Shown here piece by piece: positions 52,524-62,050 of a stretch of 64,000 bases of DNA. Position 1 is the stretch's first letter. The number at the start of each line of letters is the position of its first letter. The DNA is from Marinobacter sp. AC-23 (GTDB lineage Bacteria; Pseudomonadota; Gammaproteobacteria; Pseudomonadales; Oleiphilaceae): the NCBI RefSeq assembly GCF_001858325.1, contig NZ_MBPP01000001.1, positions 474,610 to 538,609 of the forward strand. The letters run 5' to 3'. The notes under the pieces were generated by a model that worked only from the letters and a program-made list of their open reading frames with translations, was not told the DNA's origin and did not search any database. The position numbers and the translations under genes are program-made.

Positions 52524-53275
52524 TCAGAGGTTCTGCAACAGTCGTGCCGCTGCCTCGGAATTCTCGTTTGCGGTACGCATTACCTTCACTTGCATCTCGT
52601 ACTGACGGGACAACTGAAGGTTGGAAATCATTTCTTCCACCGCATTTACGTTAGAGCTTTCAAGAAAACCGGAAACCACACGCAACGCAGCATCTGCAGG
52701 CTCGCCGCCATCCACGGCCTCGCCTGGCTTGCGGTGAATAAATCCATCCAGGCCTTTTTCAAGAGCTTCCCGGGGGGGGTTAACCAGCTTTAGCCTATCG
52801 ACCTCAACCAGCTGATCTGGCGGACCGCCCACAGGAATGATGGATACAGTGCCATCGGCACCAACCTGCACATTGTCAAAAGGGGGAAGCGCAACCGGGC
52901 CACCGTTACCCAATACCATCTCACCACTGGCCAGGCGCACCATGCCGTTCACATCAATCTGCAAACTGCCAGAGCGGGTAAACACCTCTTCGCCAAGGTT
53001 GTTCTGAATGGCCAGCCAGCCGTCACCCTGTAAGGAGATGTCCATCTTCCGGCCGGTTTGCATCAGGCTCCGGCCGACAAATCGGTGCCGGGCCGCTCTG
53101 CCATGGCGTATGCACGGGTAGGATGGTGCTCGCCATACACGGGCATGCTCCGGGCCTGGGCAAAGTCTTTCTTGAAGCCTGTGGTGTTTACGTTGGCCAG
53201 GTTATTGGCATGGGCGCGTTGGGACAGCATATTCTGCTTGGCGCCAGACATACCGATATAAAGTGCTTTGTCCAT
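52524..53275 (-). CDS. flgF: Flagellar proximal rod protein FlgF (frameshifted)
   Basis: This rod protein starts MDKALYIGMSGAKQNMLSQR and has [18 protein letters not shown] is missing at about 53066-53067 (GCCCTG read as GCCTG), splitting the gene into a 70-residue and a 179-residue piece. Restoring it joins DLSAGALMQTGRKMDISLQG. The C-terminal MISNLQLSRQYEMQVKVM is the family signature. About 250 residues. Confidence 0.95.
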
Positions 53276-53362
53276 GGGACAACTCCTGCCGGAATTTTGA
53301 CTGTTTCCAGTGCTCTTTCAGACATTCCTGCAGGAGTCGTGCCAAGCTTACATCAAAGCCTT

Positions 53363-55252
53363 TTAGCGGAGGTTGATGATGGTCTGAGTGACCGCATCGG
53401 AGGTTTCAATCGTTTTGGCGTTTGCCTGATAGTTGCGCTGAGCAATGATCAAGTTCACCAGCTCACCAGAAAGATCCACATTGGATTCTTCTACCGAGCT
53501 GGCCTTAATACCACCGAGTGTTCCTGTGTCGGGTTTGCCAATAACCGGTTGTCCAGATTCGAAGGTTTCAACCCAGCTGGTATCTCCTACAGCTGACAGC
53601 CCATCAGTGTTGCTGAAAGAAGCCAAGGCAACCTGCCCAAGGGACTTAGACTGACCATTGGTATAGCGGGCAAACAGGATCCCCTCGGAAGACACATCAA
53701 GACCGGAAAGCCGGCCAGTTGTGTAGCCATTCTGGCGCTGATCATCAACACCAAACGTTGCGCCATACTGGGTGGTTTCTCCCAAGCTCAACACAAAGGC
53801 TGATGTGGTTGGGGGATCCGGAATCGGAGTAACCACCGTTGCACCTGCCGCAGGAGGGCCGTCGGAACCGTTAGGCTGACCGTTCTTGTCTTTAGGAACC
53901 CAGTCGGTGATTACAATTTCACCGCTGGCATCACCATTAATAGATTGCAGGGTACCGTCTTGGTCAAATCTCGCGGTATAAGGCGTAGCATCAGTACCCG
54001 CAACCATTTCACCATCAATCTGCAGATAAACAGACCATTCACTCACCCCCACGCCATTGCCCGGTGAAGGCTCCTTCACGAAAAACTGCGTGAGTTCGTG
54101 GGAATTACCCAAGCTATCGAAAATTGACGTTGAGGTGGCGTGGTTATAAGTACGCTGATCCTGCGGGTTGAACTCGTTGGTTATACGTATGGGCGACTGG
54201 CCATACTCAGTTACAAAGTTATTGCCAGAGCCACCGGTTGCAGTGACACCTGCAATCGTACGATCGCCAGTTACGTTAATATCGCCGGTCTCCGATACCG
54301 TGTTACTCGCGCCACCCGAGCCATCATTGTAAGTAATATCAAGGTTCTCACCTTGGTTATGACTAACACGCAGCACATTGTTACCGGTTCCATCGTCCAC
54401 AATGGCGGCGGAGATCGCGGTATCGCTTGAATCATTGATCGCGGCCTTGAGTTCTTCAAGGCTGCTCACATTGCTGGTGTCTAGCTGAAGCGGTGCACCG
54501 TTGACTCTCAGTTCGAATGAGAAGCCTGCCGCTGCAACATCGGCGTCGCTAAGACCCAAATTTGCAGTTGTGGTCGCTGAGGCACTCAACCCTGGTGCCG
54601 TGGTTAGCTTGTCTGCAATTTGGCGGGCAGTGGTCAAACCACTCAAATCCACCGAATAAGCGGGTGTGCCGTCGGTATAGGTCATCTCGAACTGCTCGCC
54701 GTTCACATCGCCAAATGCCAGCGGCCCCACATCACGCACCCGGGACTCAAGCACCGACTCGCGGGAATCCAGGTTTAAATCAGAACGCAAGTTGGTGGTG
54801 CGACGTGGCGCCAAGTTATCCGTCGCAATTTCGAGGTCACCACGAATACCCGAGAGATTACCATCCCCATCAGCGGTGAAACCCTGAACCCGCATAGACT
54901 GGTTATTCACCACAAAACCATCTTTATCAATGGTGAACTGCCCAGCTCGGGAGTAACGGGTTTCACCGCCATTATTCAGAACAAAGAAGCCATCGCCCTC
55001 AATGGCCATATCCAATCCATTGTCTGTAAAGCTAATATTGCCCTGGCCAAATGATTGCTTTATGCCCTGTACGTTTACACCATCACCAACAGGGTTAGAG
55101 CCGCCGCTGAGAAAACCATTGGCGTAAAGATCGCCGAACTGCACGCGGCTACTCTTAAAACCAACCGTGCTGGCGTTGGCAATATTGTTGCCGGTTACGT
55201 CCAGATCTACCGCTGCCGCCCTAAGGCCACTGAGCCCTGTATTAAAAGCCAT
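53363..55252 (-). CDS. flgE: Flagellar hook protein FlgE, long form
   Basis: This hook subunit of 629 residues is clearly longer than the ~400 of E. coli. It starts MAFNTGLSGLRAAAVDLDVTG with the rod/hook signature NNIANASTVGFKSSRVQFGD and ends VNLIIAQRNYQANAKTIETS. The extra length lies in the surface-exposed central D2/D3 region (about 170-480), rich in Ser, Thr, Asn and Gly. Long hooks of this kind are known in marine bacteria. It is intact here. Confidence 0.95.
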   Translation of the reverse strand: MAFNTGLSGLRAAAVDLDVTGNNIANASTVGFKSSRVQFGDLYANGFLSGGSNPVGDGVNVQGIKQSFGQGNISFTDNGLDMAIEGDGFFVLNNGGETRYSRAGQFTIDKDGFVVNNQSMRVQGFTADGDGNLSGIRGDLEIATDNLAPRRTTNLRSDLNLDSRESVLESRVRDVGPLAFGDVNGEQFEMTYTDGTPAYSVDLSGLTTARQIADKLTTAPGLSASATTTANLGLSDADVAAAGFSFELRVNGAPLQLDTSNVSSLEELKAAINDSSDTAISAAIVDDGTGNNVLRVSHNQGENLDITYNDGSGGASNTVSETGDINVTGDRTIAGVTATGGSGNNFVTEYGQSPIRITNEFNPQDQRTYNHATSTSIFDSLGNSHELTQFFVKEPSPGNGVGVSEWSVYLQIDGEMVAGTDATPYTARFDQDGTLQSINGDASGEIVITDWVPKDKNGQPNGSDGPPAAGATVVTPIPDPPTTSAFVLSLGETTQYGATFGVDDQRQNGYTTGRLSGLDVSSEGILFARYTNGQSKSLGQVALASFSNTDGLSAVGDTSWVETFESGQPVIGKPDTGTLGGIKASSVEESNVDLSGELVNLIIAQRNYQANAKTIETSDAVTQTIINLR

Positions 55253-55278
55253 AATTCACCCCCAGTCTGACACCGGTA

Positions 55279-55956
55279 TTAATTGATTTGTTTAACATCT
55301 GACAGCGCAATAGAACCCATGCCTGCCAAGTTAAGGGTCACGGAGCCACCCTGGCCCAACGAAACACTGTCTACATTGGCACTAACAAGGGTTGGAAGCT
55401 GCACACTGCCCTGCGGATAAGACCCTTCAGCTACAATCTTGTACGGCCCAGGCGGCAAGCTGTTGCCGTCACCGTCCTTGCCATCCCAGCTGAACGCTTT
55501 AACACCCGCCGAGCTACTGCCAAGTTCAATCTGGCGCACCAGCTCACCGCTGGAATTTTGGATAGACACACGCACGTCTCCAGTAGACGCCGGCACCTGA
55601 ATGTTGCCCGAGATTTCACCCTCAGCGCCTAAAATCCCCACTTCGGAAGGTGCCAATACTGTCTTACCTACCATCGCCGATGCCTGAAGCGCCTGAGTGG
55701 AGCGGAACTGCCCAACCACATCATCCACGGTGCCAGAGAGCTTCTGCATCTCTTCCAGCGAGCTGAACTGAGCAAGCTGCGAAATAAACTCGCCGTTATC
55801 CTGGGGCTCCAGTGGGTTCTGGTTTTTGAGCTGCGCCAGCATCAATTCCATGAACTCGTTCTTGCCAAGCTCGCCATTGCCACCTGCAGCAGTTTGCGGC
55901 TGGGATCTGTAATTACCCAGTACGTCACCGGCCTGCGTTGCGTTAACTGCACTCAT
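55279..55956 (-). CDS. flgD: Flagellar hook cap / assembly protein FlgD
   Basis: This 225-residue scaffold protein caps the hook during assembly. The N-terminal ELGKNEFMELMLAQLKNQNP and FISQLAQFSSLEEMQKL are the family signatures. The C-terminal FlgD Ig-like domain contains AFSWDGKDGDGNSLPPGPYK. It lies between flgC and flgE. Confidence 0.95.
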   Translation of the reverse strand: MSAVNATQAGDVLGNYRSQPQTAAGGNGELGKNEFMELMLAQLKNQNPLEPQDNGEFISQLAQFSSLEEMQKLSGTVDDVVGQFRSTQALQASAMVGKTVLAPSEVGILGAEGEISGNIQVPASTGDVRVSIQNSSGELVRQIELGSSSAGVKAFSWDGKDGDGNSLPPGPYKIVAEGSYPQGSVQLPTLVSANVDSVSLGQGGSVTLNLAGMGSIALSDVKQIN

Positions 55957-55974
55957 GATTCGATCCTCGCCCCG

Positions 55975-56424
55975 TTACTGCTGACCAAGTGTCAGGATGC
56001 GCTGCATCATGGATTTGGCCGTGTTCATAATGTCCACGTTCATCTGAAAACTTCTTGAGGAAGACATCATGTCGGCCATCTCTTCCACCACGTTTACATT
56101 GGGATAAAATACATAACCGTCTTCATTCGCTGCCGGGTGATGCGGCTCGTAACGCATCTGTAGCTCGGCATTGCTTTCAACAATACCCTCCACACGAACA
56201 CCCGCACTTGCATCCTCTCCCGCCTGAACACCAAAGCCCTGCTGACCCGGGTTCATCATGGATTGCTGGATTGCCGAGAAAACCGGCTTGCGTGCGCGGT
56301 AAGTGGTCTCCGTACTTGAGCTTGCGGTTTCTGCGTTTGCAATGTTTGAGGCGGTGGTGTTCAGCCGCAGCGATTGCGCTGTCATGCCGGAACCGGCGAT
56401 GTCAAAGATGCTGCCAAGTGACAT
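55975..56424 (-). CDS. flgC: Flagellar proximal rod protein FlgC
   Basis: This 149-residue rod protein has MSLGSIFDIAGSGMTAQSLR with the conserved SNIANAETASSSTETTYRA and the C-terminal VVEEMADMMSSSRSFQMNVD. Size and sequence are normal. It starts 34 bases after flgB. Confidence 0.96.
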   Translation of the reverse strand: MSLGSIFDIAGSGMTAQSLRLNTTASNIANAETASSSTETTYRARKPVFSAIQQSMMNPGQQGFGVQAGEDASAGVRVEGIVESNAELQMRYEPHHPAANEDGYVFYPNVNVVEEMADMMSSSRSFQMNVDIMNTAKSMMQRILTLGQQ

Positions 56425-56458
56425 GATGTCTCTCCTTCGCTAATCGTGGAACGGCGGC

Positions 56459-56857
56459 TTACTCGCCTTTCAAGGCTTTGGTCAGGCCGGTAAATTTGCT
56501 ATTTAAAAACTGGAAACTTGCCTGGTAATCCATCGCGTTGCGCATGAACCGGGTCTGCTCTGCCTGTGCATCAACCGTATTACCATCAACGGAAGGCTGG
56601 TTTGGCACCCGGTACATTAAATCCGAATCTCCGGCACCTGCAGACGTATCCATATGGCCGGCGTGGGTTTTCTCCATGCCAAAGCCGCTCATATTGTCCT
56701 GGGCCTTTTGCATCATGGCCTGGAAATCGAGATCTCGGGCCTTAAAGCCCGGCGTATCAGCGTTAGCCATGTTGTTTGCCAGAACTTCAGCGCGCTTTAC
56801 TCTGGCTTCCAGTGCGTGCTCGTGAATGCCAAGAGCCTTATCAAACGTAATCGCCAT
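56459..56857 (-). CDS. flgB: Flagellar proximal rod protein FlgB
   Basis: This 132-residue rod protein has MAITFDKALGIHEHALEARV and the conserved NMANADTPGFKARDLDFQAM; the C-terminal MDYQASFQFLNSKFTGL is typical. It is the first gene of flgBCDEFGHIJKL, behind a sigma54-type promoter. GGAGG stands 4 bases before the ATG. Confidence 0.96.
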   Translation of the reverse strand: MAITFDKALGIHEHALEARVKRAEVLANNMANADTPGFKARDLDFQAMMQKAQDNMSGFGMEKTHAGHMDTSAGAGDSDLMYRVPNQPSVDGNTVDAQAEQTRFMRNAMDYQASFQFLNSKFTGLTKALKGE

Positions 56858-56921
56858 ACAACCTCCGAATCCTGTCGCCGGCCATGAATACGTTGCCGGG
56901 TTTGCTCTATGCCAGAACTAA

Positions 56922-56937
56922 AGCAATGCTAATGCCA
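56922..56937 (-). promoter_or_regulatory. Sigma54-type promoter of the flg operon
   Basis: On the minus strand TGGCATTAGCATTGCT has GG and GC with exactly 12 bases between the -24 and -12 positions, close to the RpoN consensus TGGCAC-N5-TTGCW. It lies 65 bases upstream of flgB. Class III rod/hook operons of polar-flagellated pseudomonads and relatives are RpoN-dependent, so the fit is good. Confidence 0.7.
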
Positions 56938-57080
56938 GCTTTTGTGATGCAACTGAATTCGGGTGCTTACAGCTGGTTACGAGAGGTGCAAGAAAAGAAA
57001 AGCGGAAAAGAAGCGGCAAACGAAAATGAAAGCGGCAAGCTGTTTCCCCCACCCAGTGGGCAGGGAAAACGCGGGTTTAC

Positions 57081-57635
57081 CTACTTTGGCCAACGAGCGA
57101 CAAACTCAGCTAACTCTGGCCTCGGCACGTCTGGTTTGGTAGAGGAAACGGTGCCCGTGTAGAGAAAGCCGGTAATGGACTCGCCTTTTTCAAGACCAAG
57201 CCCTTCAAGAACCACCGGGTTGTACGCCATGTCGCCAGTGCGCCACATAACGCCGTACCCGGCATCCTGCAGAGCCAACCCAAGAAAACTCATGCTCGCG
57301 CCCGCAGAGAGCAACTGCTCAACTTCCGGTACCTTGTGATGCTTTTGCACAGAGGCAATCCCAACGATGACCATGGGTGCGCGCATGGCTTTCTTATGCA
57401 TCTTTTCAAGCTTGGGGCCATCGATGTTATCGGAATAGGCTGCGGCGAACAGATCCCCCAAAGCTTTCAGGTCTTCACCTTCGATAACAAGGTAACGCCA
57501 GGGTCGCAACAAGGCATGATCCGGTGCCCGGGAGGCGCAAGAAAATGCGCGCTCGAGTGTTACGGCATCCGGAGCTGGCGCTTCCAGCCGTGGCTCAGAT
57601 GCCCGGTTGAGCAAGAAGTCAGTGACTGAACTCAT
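57081..57635 (-). CDS. Nitroreductase family protein, YdjA-like
   Basis: This 184-residue FMN-dependent oxidoreductase starts with the family pattern FLLNRASEPRLEAPAP, has RAPDHALLRPWRYLVIEG (FMN phosphate-binding Arg-Ala/Ser region) and AGASMSFLGLALQDAGYGVMWRTG. These short forms act as dimers. No substrate can be assigned. It stands alone between the flagellar operon and the divergent adenylate cyclase gene. Confidence 0.88.
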   Translation of the reverse strand: MSSVTDFLLNRASEPRLEAPAPDAVTLERAFSCASRAPDHALLRPWRYLVIEGEDLKALGDLFAAAYSDNIDGPKLEKMHKKAMRAPMVIVGIASVQKHHKVPEVEQLLSAGASMSFLGLALQDAGYGVMWRTGDMAYNPVVLEGLGLEKGESITGFLYTGTVSSTKPDVPRPELAEFVARWPK

Positions 57636-57800
57636 ATCTATAATTTTCCGGTAGCTGAATTCTGTTCCGTTAACGCTTAAGTAAGTCCCGTGAATTGTGG
57701 GTTATACGTAATGCTGTTAACCTTTAGTAGTAGTGCAAACCCTACTCTGCATAACACAATTAAAACCATACGGTTCCAGCGCCATGAGTGACCCGCGTAC
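57636..57800. other. Divergent promoter region, nitroreductase / adenylate cyclase
   Basis: A 165-base gap without a gene. I see no clear operator in it. Confidence 0.4.
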
Positions 57801-59246
57801 ATGATGAGTGCTCCGGCAGATCTGCGCAATGCCAGCAACAGCGTAGAAAAATCACTGGCATCCGAGGCTTTGAACAGCCCGGTGGTCATACCCCCAATGC
57901 CCGATTACAACGGGCGCCTACTGGCCTATACAGCGACAACCGCCATTATTATTGTGGGCGAACTGCAAGGTGTGTTTCCCCAGTGGAACCTTTGGCTGAT
58001 TGCCGGCGCCTTGATTTGGCCCCACATTGCACACTTGCTCACCCGGCGCACGTTTCTGAGAAACTCCCCCCGCATCCGCCAGAAGATGCTTATTGCGGAC
58101 TGTGTGATTGGCGGTGGCTTCATCGGCTGTATCGGTTTGGTTGCCATCCCCTCTGCCTCGGTCGCCCTGATGTTGATGTTCAGCGCCCTGATCGTTGGTG
58201 GCATTCGGCAATGGCTGATCGGCTCTGGCTTTATGGCCGCCTCTATTGTGGTTTTCTTGGCCCTCTCTGGCCAGGCAGAGTCGTTCCAGTCACCCCTGCT
58301 CACCAGCATGCTGTCTATATTATCCACGGGTCTTTATATCTGTGTGACAGCATTTTATTCCCACCAGCAAGCCCGCGCCCTTATGCTGGCAAAAACCCAG
58401 ATACAAAACCAGCGTGAGCAATCCATCGCGCTCTCCCACAAGCTTTCAAAATACCTTTCACCGCAGGTATGGCAATCTATCTTTACCGGTGAACGAGATG
58501 TACGCCTTGAAACTCAGCGCAAAAAACTCGCCATTTTCTTCTCCGATATAAAAGGCTTTACCGAACTCTCCGAAGAAATGGAGCCAGAAGCGCTTACAGA
58601 GTTGTTAAACCACTACTTTAACGGAATGTCTGAAGTAGCTCTCAGGTACGGCGGCACCATCGACAAGTTTGTGGGCGATTCCATCATGGTGTTCTTTGGC
58701 GACCCTACAAGCCGCGGCCAGAGAGAAGACGCCTTCGCTTGCGTGTCCATGGCAATCGACATGCGCAAGCATATGAAAATCATGCGGCAAAAGTGGCGCA
58801 GCCAGGGCATAAAAACCCCGCTAGAGATTCGCATGGGCATCAGCACCGGTTACACAACTGTGGGTAACTTTGGCGCCGAGAACCGCATGGATTACACCAT
58901 TATTGGCAAGGAGGTTAACCTTGCCAGCAGGCTGGAATCCCTCGCGGAGCCGGGCGAGATTCTTGTCTCCTACGAGACCTTCTCACTGATCAAAGACCGG
59001 ATTATGTGCCGTGATAAGGGCGAGATTACGGTGAAAGGTTTCGGCAAACCCGTGCCTATTTATGAAGTCGTGGATTTCCGCAGAGATATGGGGCCAAACC
59101 GCAGCTTTATGGAGCACGAGCACAGCGGCTTTGCCATGTATCTGGATTCCGACAAAATTACCGAAAGGGAGCGTAAGACCATTCTCAGCGCTCTGGAAGA
59201 TGCCACAGAGCGCCTGCGCCACGAAGAAGACAGCGCTCGGGACTGA
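57801..59246 (+). CDS. cyaB: Membrane adenylate cyclase with MASE2 domain, CyaB-like
   Basis: This class III cyclase of 481 residues makes cAMP. The N-terminal MASE2 module has about six membrane helices (residues about 37-190). The catalytic domain (about 235-430) has both metal Asp motifs (FFSDIKGFTEL; GGTIDKFVGDSIMVFFGDP), plus NRMDYTIIGKEVNLASRLE with the transition-state Asn and Arg. It resembles CyaB of Pseudomonas aeruginosa, which feeds Vfr/CRP signalling. I start at MMSAPADL; a 7-codon ORF overlaps upstream. It ends convergently with queF, 2 bases apart. Confidence 0.9.
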   Translation: MMSAPADLRNASNSVEKSLASEALNSPVVIPPMPDYNGRLLAYTATTAIIIVGELQGVFPQWNLWLIAGALIWPHIAHLLTRRTFLRNSPRIRQKMLIADCVIGGGFIGCIGLVAIPSASVALMLMFSALIVGGIRQWLIGSGFMAASIVVFLALSGQAESFQSPLLTSMLSILSTGLYICVTAFYSHQQARALMLAKTQIQNQREQSIALSHKLSKYLSPQVWQSIFTGERDVRLETQRKKLAIFFSDIKGFTELSEEMEPEALTELLNHYFNGMSEVALRYGGTIDKFVGDSIMVFFGDPTSRGQREDAFACVSMAIDMRKHMKIMRQKWRSQGIKTPLEIRMGISTGYTTVGNFGAENRMDYTIIGKEVNLASRLESLAEPGEILVSYETFSLIKDRIMCRDKGEITVKGFGKPVPIYEVVDFRRDMGPNRSFMEHEHSGFAMYLDSDKITERERKTILSALEDATERLRHEEDSARD

Positions 59247-59248
59247 TT

Positions 59249-60066
59249 TTACTGCCGAATCAACCTTGGCCCGGCCTGCTCCTCTGGCTCTGTGCTGCGC
59301 CAAGGATTGATATCAAGGCCACCGCGGCGCGTGTAACGGGCACACACAGTCAGGCTTTGAGGCTTGCAGTGGTTTAACAGATCCGTGAATAACGTCTCCA
59401 CACAATGCTCGTGAAAATCCTGCTTTTGCCGAAAGCTCACGATGTACCGCAATAACCCGGCCCGATCTATTGCGGGCCCGGTATAACTTACCAGTACTGT
59501 TCCCCAGTCCGGCTGGCCGGTCACCGGGCAATTGCTCTTCAAAAGGTGAGAACAAAGCTTCTCGGTAACCACAGCCCCTGGCGCAGATAGCGACTCAGGG
59601 GCGTAGTCATACACCACATCGTCAACCACCTCGTTATCAACCAACTCGTAACCAGATGGGCGCCCAGTAGCTGTGCCAGAATCATCCACGCTCAAGAACC
59701 GCACATTCACCGCGGCACCACAGGCACTGGATAAGTCCCCGGTTACGATTTCAGCAACCTGGCCTGCAGATGAGAACACCGTCTGGTTCAGGGAGTTCAG
59801 ATAAAGCTTGAACGACTTGGATTCGATAAGCGACGGCGAGGCCGCCGGAAACCGGATTTCTGCCCAAGCCACCTCCGGAATGCCACCAGGCGCAACCAGG
59901 AAATTTCCCAGGCCTGCCAAAGATCCCCTCCAAACCACGGCCAACGGCCGTCTTCAAGACCGATGCGGCGCCGATTTTCCTCTCGCGCAACCGGAAAAAG
60001 CAGGGCGGGATCGTAGCGATCCGGGTAGTCGCTGGCTTTGCCAAGCGGCGCGTTATCAAGTGCCAT
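59249..60066 (-). CDS. queF: NADPH-dependent 7-cyano-7-deazaguanine reductase (frameshifted)
   Basis: This enzyme reduces preQ0 to preQ1 for queuosine. It is the bimodular (YqcD) type: the first half has MALDNAPLGKASDYPDRYDP, the QueF motif ESKSFKLYLNSL and later NCPVTGQPDWGTV with the active-site Cys. A G is missing at about 59893 (GGC read as GC): restoring it joins WEISWLAPGGIPEVAWAE. The protein is 272 residues. With tgt and queA in this window three queuosine steps are covered. Confidence 0.94.
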
Positions 60067-60096
60067 AGAATTACCTAAAAATAAGCCTGTCTTAAA

Positions 60097-60870
60097 TTAG
60101 TGGCGTATGCCCTTCCCGCGCGCCAGCAACTTCAGCGCAATGAAGGAAAGCACAGCAATGAACACCAGAATCATACCAAGGGACACAAACGGGCTTACAT
60201 CTGAAACCCCGAGTATGCCAAACCGGAAGCCGTTCACCATATACAGAATGGGGTTCACCATAGAAACGCCTTGCCAAAAATTCGGCAGCAGGTCGATGCT
60301 GTAGAACACCCCACCCAGGTACGTGAGAGGCGTGAGAATAAACGTAGGCACAATGGAAACATCGTCAAACTTGGTAGCCAGCAGCGCATTAATAAACCCA
60401 CCCACCGCAAACAAGGCGGAGGTTAGAAATACGGTTATGACAACCATGGGCAGGTTATGAATCTGCAGACGGGTAAAGGCCAGCGACAACAGAGTTACAA
60501 TAACGCCTATCCCCAAACCACGCGCCATGCCCCCAGTCACATAGCCTGCCAGTATCACCCAGTTTGGCACCGGCGAAACCAGTAACTCTTCAACGCTGCG
60601 CTGAAATTTCATGGAGAAAAACGACGACACCACGTTGGCATACGAGCTGGTAATAACCGCCATCATAATCAGCCCGGGCACGATGAACGACATATAGTCG
60701 AAACCGCCCATTTCACCGATTCTGGAACCGATCAGGTTGCCAAAAATAATAAAATACAGGGTCATGGTGACCGCCGGCGGAAGCAGAGTCTGCGGCCAGA
60801 TGCGGGTAAACCGACGAATCTCTCGCTGCACAATGGTGCCGTACGCGGTGAACAGAGCGTGAGCATTCAT
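60097..60870 (-). CDS. yadH: ABC-2 type exporter permease, YadH-like
   Basis: This 257-residue membrane protein of the ABC-2 type has six hydrophobic segments; the YadH/NodJ signature region VPNWVILAGYVTGGMARGLG and FGILGVSDVSP near the end are visible. It overlaps the ATPase gene by 4 bases and forms an exporter with it. The substrate is unknown. Confidence 0.9.
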   Translation of the reverse strand: MNAHALFTAYGTIVQREIRRFTRIWPQTLLPPAVTMTLYFIIFGNLIGSRIGEMGGFDYMSFIVPGLIMMAVITSSYANVVSSFFSMKFQRSVEELLVSPVPNWVILAGYVTGGMARGLGIGVIVTLLSLAFTRLQIHNLPMVVITVFLTSALFAVGGFINALLATKFDDVSIVPTFILTPLTYLGGVFYSIDLLPNFWQGVSMVNPILYMVNGFRFGILGVSDVSPFVSLGMILVFIAVLSFIALKLLARGKGIRH

Positions 60871-61816
60871 GTTCTGCCCTCCGTTATCCCTTCTGCCGTG
60901 GGTGCATTGTGCTCAACCATACGGATAAACAATTCCTCCAGCCTGTTTGCCTTGGTTCGCATGCTGACTACTTTTATCCCTTTGCGCTCCAGCTGTATGA
61001 ACACGTCGTTAAGCGCCTGTCCTTTATGTACATCCACCTCTAGCACGCCTTCGTCGTCTAGCCGACATGAGAAGCCCTCAAGTTCCGGCGCTTTATCCAG
61101 AGCCATCTCGGCATCCAGCAAAAACGTCTCAAGGCTGAGCTGCTGCAACAGTTCCCGTTTGCTGGTGTTCCGGATAATACGGCCGTGATCAATAATGGCG
61201 ATGTTCCGGCACAGGCTTCCGCCTCTTCCAGGTAGTGTGTTGTCAGTATGATGGTGGTGCCCTGCCGATTCATTTCCTCAAGAAACGACCACATGGAGCG
61301 CCGCAGCTCGATATCCACACCCGCCGTAGGCTCATCAAGAATAAGCAGCTTAGGCTCATGCACCAGAGCACGGGCAATCATCAGCCTGCGTTTCATGCCA
61401 CCAGACAGCATTCGCGCTGGGGTGTTGCGCTTATCCCAGAGCCCCAGTTTTTTCAGATATTTTTCAGCAGAAATGGCTGCTTTTTTGAGAGGAATTCCGT
61501 AATACCCAGCCTGAATGGTGACAATATCAAACACCTTTTCAAACTGATTGAAATTGAACTCCTGAGGCACAACACCTAAATGGAGCTTGGCATCGGAAAG
61601 GTGGGTATCAATATCGTAGCCAAACACCTTTACCTTGCCTGCGGATTTTGTCACCAGTGAACACACAATGCCCAGCGTGGTGGATTTTCCAGCACCGTTT
61701 GGCCCCAGCAGTGCAAAGAAGTCGCCTTGTGCTACGTGAAGGTCAATTCCCTTCAGCGCTTCAAATCCGCTGGCGTAGGTTTTGGTGAGCCCCTCAATTT
61801 CCAGAGCATTGGTCAT
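60867..61816 (-). CDS. yadG: ABC exporter ATPase, YadG-like (frameshifted)
   Basis: This ATPase of about 316 residues has Walker A LLGPNGAGKST (35-45), the signature MLSGGMKRR, Walker B LLILDEPTAGVD and the H-loop ILTTHYLEEAE. A C is missing at about 61214-61215 (GCCCTG read as GCCTG). Restoring it gives EEAEALCRNIAIIDHG and the C-terminal part ending EGITEGRT. Partner of the permease that overlaps it. Confidence 0.94.
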
Positions 61817-62050
61817 AACAGGTTCCGGTTCGAAAAAAAGCGATATTCAAGAGACACTCTTTTATTGAGGCATGTCAGGTTTTTTCAAGGCAGGCGCAAT
61901 CTCTACAAGCCCCGCAAAATCCGCAAACTGCGACAGGTATCCCGATATAGCCCCAGCTGGCTGCCTATAATGCGGTTACAACAATTTACAATCGGCCGCC
62001 CACACCCGTTTCGCTGGCGCGGCCCAAACTCAGGGAATGAAAGACGAACC
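61817..62050. other. Divergent promoter region, yadGH / lipoprotein
   Basis: A 234-base gap with no gene supported. A plus-strand reading frame covers part of it but has no family character; I start the lipoprotein at 62051. Confidence 0.45.

Noticed and set aside
48754..53067. Flagellar genes as true pseudogenes
   Set aside because: All lesions are one-base deletions in G/C runs, the same as in essential genes elsewhere in the window, so sequence error is favoured.
61727..62050. N-terminal extension of the lipoprotein
   Set aside because: It would overlap the 5' end of the ABC ATPase gene and precedes a complete lipoprotein signal that starts at 62051.
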